A stretch of 64,000 nt of DNA from the NCBI GenBank assembly GCA_021737185.1, contig JAIPEL010000010.1, positions 1 to 64,000 of the forward strand, written 5' to 3'. The position numbers and the translations under genes were made by a program. This stretch comes from Desulfobacterales bacterium. Lineage in GTDB: Bacteria > Desulfobacterota > Desulfobacteria > Desulfobacterales > CAFBRK01. Below the pieces are notes generated by a model, which saw only the letters and a program-made list of their open reading frames with translations, had not been told where the DNA came from and ran no database searches. Positions 61,290 through 64,000 of this stretch are shown one piece after another (the stretch's first letter is position 1; each line of letters starts with the position of its first letter).

Positions 61290-62258
61290 ATGAGTATTAA
61301 AAAGATTGGTGAAATAAAGATATTATACTCGGAAAAAGAAAATTTCACTCGCAAAGAAACTGTTGAGGTGCAATTGCCTGAGAATCTAAAAGATGTAAAA
61401 GATGAAATTAATAAAAAATTACAAAGATATAAAAAAGAGTTGAGGATAAAACTCGGCATATTGACGCCAAAAGAATTGCATGAAATAAAGAATGATTATT
61501 TTAAACGTTTCAAATATAAAAAAGTTTATAATAATAATTTACAGAAACAAGCAGAGATGAAATCTCTCCTTGAGGAGTATAAGGCTGAATTAGTTGCGGA
61601 GGAAAAAAAGAAAAACAAAGGCGCAGATAAAATATTTAAGTATCCTAAAAAAGTCACAAAAAAAATAATTCATAAAAATATTTTTCCTTACTATGTAGAG
61701 ATGGCTGGACCCTTTGTAGGTTTTGATTATGAAGAAAACGTCAAGTTTTGCATTTATGATAGAAGTTGTTTCCTTAATGATTATAATCAATCTCCATTAG
61801 AAAAATATATTTCAGATTATAAACGAGGTGAAAAAGTAGGCTTGATAAAGCTTGTACCACATCCTATTGATTGGGATCGTGATCGTGAGCGCGATTGGTC
61901 GAAAGGAAATTATTATCTCTACGGGAATAACATATATAACACTAATGAAAAACTTCCTGAAGACAAGCTATACCTACAGATTCTTGATTTGGATGACAGG
62001 GAAAGAAGAAAGTTCGAAAGATTAAAAAATAAATTTGCCGCCTCTGAAGAGGAGATAAAAAACAGAAGAGAAAGGATACCTGAAAAGGTTAGGGTAGCTG
62101 TCTGGAGAAGAGATGAGGGTAAATGTGTCAAGTGTGGAAGCAGGGAGAAGCTTGAATACGATCATATAATTCCGGTATCAAAGGGAGGAGGCAATACGGC
62201 AAGAAACATAGAATTGTTATGCGAAAAATGTAATCGGGAAAAATCTAACAAAATTTAA
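61290..62258 (+). CDS. HNH endonuclease, A+T-rich
   Basis: A 322-residue protein. The N-terminal 265 residues are lysine-rich and helical, with no family I recognise. The C-terminus is a classical HNH domain: VRVAVWRRDEGKCVKCGSRE, then LEYDHIIPVSKGGGNTARNI and ELLCEKCNREK, with both CxxC zinc pairs and the DH pair. Base composition (about 30-35 percent G+C) differs strongly from the flanks, indicating recent transfer. Probably a defence or mobile-element nuclease. Confidence 0.88.
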   Translation: MSIKKIGEIKILYSEKENFTRKETVEVQLPENLKDVKDEINKKLQRYKKELRIKLGILTPKELHEIKNDYFKRFKYKKVYNNNLQKQAEMKSLLEEYKAELVAEEKKKNKGADKIFKYPKKVTKKIIHKNIFPYYVEMAGPFVGFDYEENVKFCIYDRSCFLNDYNQSPLEKYISDYKRGEKVGLIKLVPHPIDWDRDRERDWSKGNYYLYGNNIYNTNEKLPEDKLYLQILDLDDRERRKFERLKNKFAASEEEIKNRRERIPEKVRVAVWRRDEGKCVKCGSREKLEYDHIIPVSKGGGNTARNIELLCEKCNREKSNKI

Positions 62259-62433
62259 ATAACAACTTATCCATTACTTTCGTAGCTTTGAATTATAAAT
62301 ATTCTTTTCTATTTTCAAACCTACCTTTCTAAAAATCCATCAAAATTCATTTCTTTCCAAAGCACCGAATTATCTAACCTGCTTATGGGTAGAGGGACAA
62401 TTCCCTCAATATCACATCAAGGAGGTTAGTATC

Positions 62434-63398
62434 ATGGAAAGATTCAAACCGAAAAAACTGAGCATCGGTGACACCGCTCGAAATTGCGGGGTCACCATCA
62501 AACAGATACGTCATTTTCAGACAACATCAATTTTTACGACCCCAGCGATGATATTGATATCGGAGAGCTGGGAAAACGACTGCTTGACGAAGCAGACGCC
62601 AAATTCGAGTGCAGGACTCCCTATGCCAGCCTCGAAGAAGCCATCGCAGAATCAGAGAAGGCATACAGCGAAAAACCTTTGTACGATTTCGGTCTCGGTA
62701 AGAAGTCCAACCACCAGGCCGTGATGGATTTTTACGGATACGAACTTTATCACCGAATTCTCGATGAACTGGAGGAAAGCTACGATTGTCCGCCTGAGAA
62801 GCGGGAGCAGGGACATATTAGCAAGGAACTGTGGAAGGAGCTCCGCGATATCCGCGCCGGCCGGAAACCCTATCCCAATCAGAAAGCGGAAGCTCAAAAA
62901 CCAGCTTCCAAGGCCGCCGGCAATACTTCAAATGCCAATCCACCTGAAATCAAACAGCGACAGCGACAACCAGGTGATGACTATCGCCTCGAAACCGAAC
63001 GTGGTCTTGTACGGAATCATTCCTATCGGAAATTGTTCAAAGGCCCGGGACTGGTCTATGAGGTGATCTGGTCTAACTTGGTCCGCAAAGGGTGGCGGGA
63101 TACGGAGGAATATCCCATCCGAAAAAAATACCACGATGAAAGGAAGCTCCTGGTCTATTGCACATCCTATCGGAAATTAGCCGATGAATGTGGTGGCATG
63201 TCCCATCATACGGTCAAGAAATTCTTGGACAGTTTTGAAGAGGCCGGCATTCTCAAAACTGAAATCTTCAAGCCGAAAGGTCCGCATCCTTCGCAGATCG
63301 TTATCATCCTCGGATACTGGACTGGAAATGGAAAAAAGTATCGGGAGCATTTTTATCGTGATGAAATATTTCTTTCACCGAAGGTGGGCAAAAATTGA
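62434..63398 (+). pseudogene. Frameshifted gene: MerR-like N-terminus, winged-helix-like C-terminus
   Basis: From ATG 62434 (AAGGAGG site) the protein begins MERFKPKKLSIGDTARNCGV and TIKQIRHF, like a MerR DNA-reading head. At the TTTT near 62515 the frame must slip by -1 to enter the second frame, which continues SDNINFYDPSDDIDIGELGK to the stop at 63398 (about 320 residues in all). The C-terminal third holds CTSYRKLADECGGMSHHTVK and FLDSFEEAGILKTEIF, a winged-helix-like pattern seen in replication initiators. If no slippage occurs, a TTG at 62484 might start the long frame. Iteron-like repeats follow directly. Confidence 0.55.
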
Positions 63399-63480
63399 GA
63401 GGGATACCGTGGGCATTTTTTGCCCAGGGGTTGGGCATTTTCTGCCCACACTTTGGGTAAATGTGGGCAATTTTTGCCAC
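63384..63480 (+). repeat. Four iteron-like GTGGGC...GCCCA repeats
   Basis: Units at 63384-63397 (GTGGGCAAAAATTG), 63410-63426 (TGGGCATTTTTTGCCCA), 63432-63449 (TGGGCATTTTCTGCCCAC) and 63463-63480 (GTGGGCAATTTTTGCCAC). Three are inverted repeats around a T-rich centre, spaced 22-32 bp. They start inside the last codons of the gene above. From 63481 to 64000, A+T-rich DNA holds no convincing gene; a start at 63591 lacks a ribosome site. Confidence 0.75.
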
Positions 63481-64000
63481 ATATAAGTAGATGAAGTTTT
63501 TAAGTAGATGAATTGCAAGGAGATGAATGCAAATCCATTCTTTTCAGACAAATCAAAATCCGAGCTTTCACAGAAAAGTGAGATTCCAAATTGATTGAAT
63601 ATCATCTTCTTGAGAAAGCCTGGATTTTAACTCAATTGAAATTTTTCCGATCCGCCGGTAATAATTTCTTTGATAAAGCTTCACATTCACAATCTGAACT
63701 TTACGCGAAATTTTCTGTCATTCACATTCCAATTTTGCGCTGGATTCAGAATCATCATTTTAACGGATACGACTCGAAGCAAAATCTGCGATTAAACGAA
63801 CACATATCGATTTTCCAGCGATATTTCAAGACAACGCGACTTGGCCCTTATCTCAAATAAAATCGCTCGTCAAATCGCCTCTAATCCGAAAAAACGACCA
63901 CGATGAGCCTGGTGAGTTCGAATACAGATCAAGAGGACCTGTGCTGTGGCGGAAGATATGACTGCTCCTGGACGAAAAGATTCCGCAGCCAGCAGTCGCT

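Noticed and set aside
63384-63480. CRISPR array
   Set aside because: Units are short palindromes with irregular spacing and no unique spacers of constant length; no cas genes present.
63591-63860. 89-codon plus-strand ORF
   Set aside because: No ribosome site, no motif, and A+T-rich DNA gives open frames by chance.

Overview
The window looks like chromosomal DNA of a Gram-negative, anaerobic bacterium, most likely a sulfate-reducing Desulfobacterota (Desulfobacteria). This is inferred from the gene mix: cobamide biosynthesis with a methyltetrahydrofolate methyltransferase, a CooT-type nickel protein, sigma-54 control, many PAS histidine kinases, and a gas vesicle locus. The first 21 kb is G+C-rich with tightly packed genes. 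From about 21 kb onward it is a mosaic of gene modules and A+T-richer accessory DNA with remnants of mobile elements.

Left part (1-21 kb). A truncated CHASE2 gene and a secreted protein come first. A ten-gene minus-strand operon (10668 to 2811) follows: rfbA-rfbC-rfbD, then cobO-cobU-cobS-cobD-cbiB, a cbiR-like gene and a pterin-dependent methyltransferase gene. From rfbC on, nearly every stop overlaps the next start. It pairs dTDP-rhamnose synthesis with late cobamide assembly and remodelling. Next are a J-domain protein, cooT, a DMT transporter, a groEL without groES, a DUF4388/DUF1566 membrane protein, a PilZ protein, and an ABC1 kinase with a phasin-like partner.

Middle part (21-38 kb). 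This is accessory DNA. It holds a broken STAS-like gene, a SHOCT lipoprotein, the second copy of a 98-bp element with terminal inverted repeats, a tRNA-Arg-like fragment, and an MntA antitoxin beside a truncated HepT. Two nearly identical HU/IHF genes (23520 and 32331) bracket a second-messenger module: PilZ, REC-PAS-GGDEF, HD-GYP, CheY-like REC and a periplasmic-binding-domain histidine kinase. An IS21 remnant interrupts a small gene. A hybrid kinase, a group II intron, and an IS66/CheBR-fragment scar follow.

Gas vesicle locus (38-59 kb, all minus strand). In transcription order: CheB-CheR-PAS, hybrid kinase, unknown 203-aa protein, NtrC-type activator, Hsp20, CDC48-type AAA ATPase, two GvpF/L proteins, PAS kinase, response regulator, gvpA, a GvpC-like coiled-coil protein, gvpN, a small coiled-coil protein, a third gvpF/L, gvpG, a tandem ArsA/Get3-like ATPase, a GvpA-family protein, gvpK, gvpJ and a small unknown. 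A sigma-54 -24/-12 promoter sits just upstream of gvpA. An ATGG-N8-CCAT palindrome lies about 190 bp further upstream, and two tandem copies of the same design lie upstream of the 203-aa gene/activator unit. I infer a self-contained, signal-controlled flotation system using three classes of ATPase (GvpN, CDC48, ArsA).

Right end (59-64 kb). This is accessory DNA: small cysteine proteins, an acidic protein, an A+T-rich HNH endonuclease, and a frameshifted gene with a MerR-like N-terminus and winged-helix-like C-terminus. Four GTGGGC-type iteron-like repeats follow it, suggesting a plasmid- or phage-like replication module.
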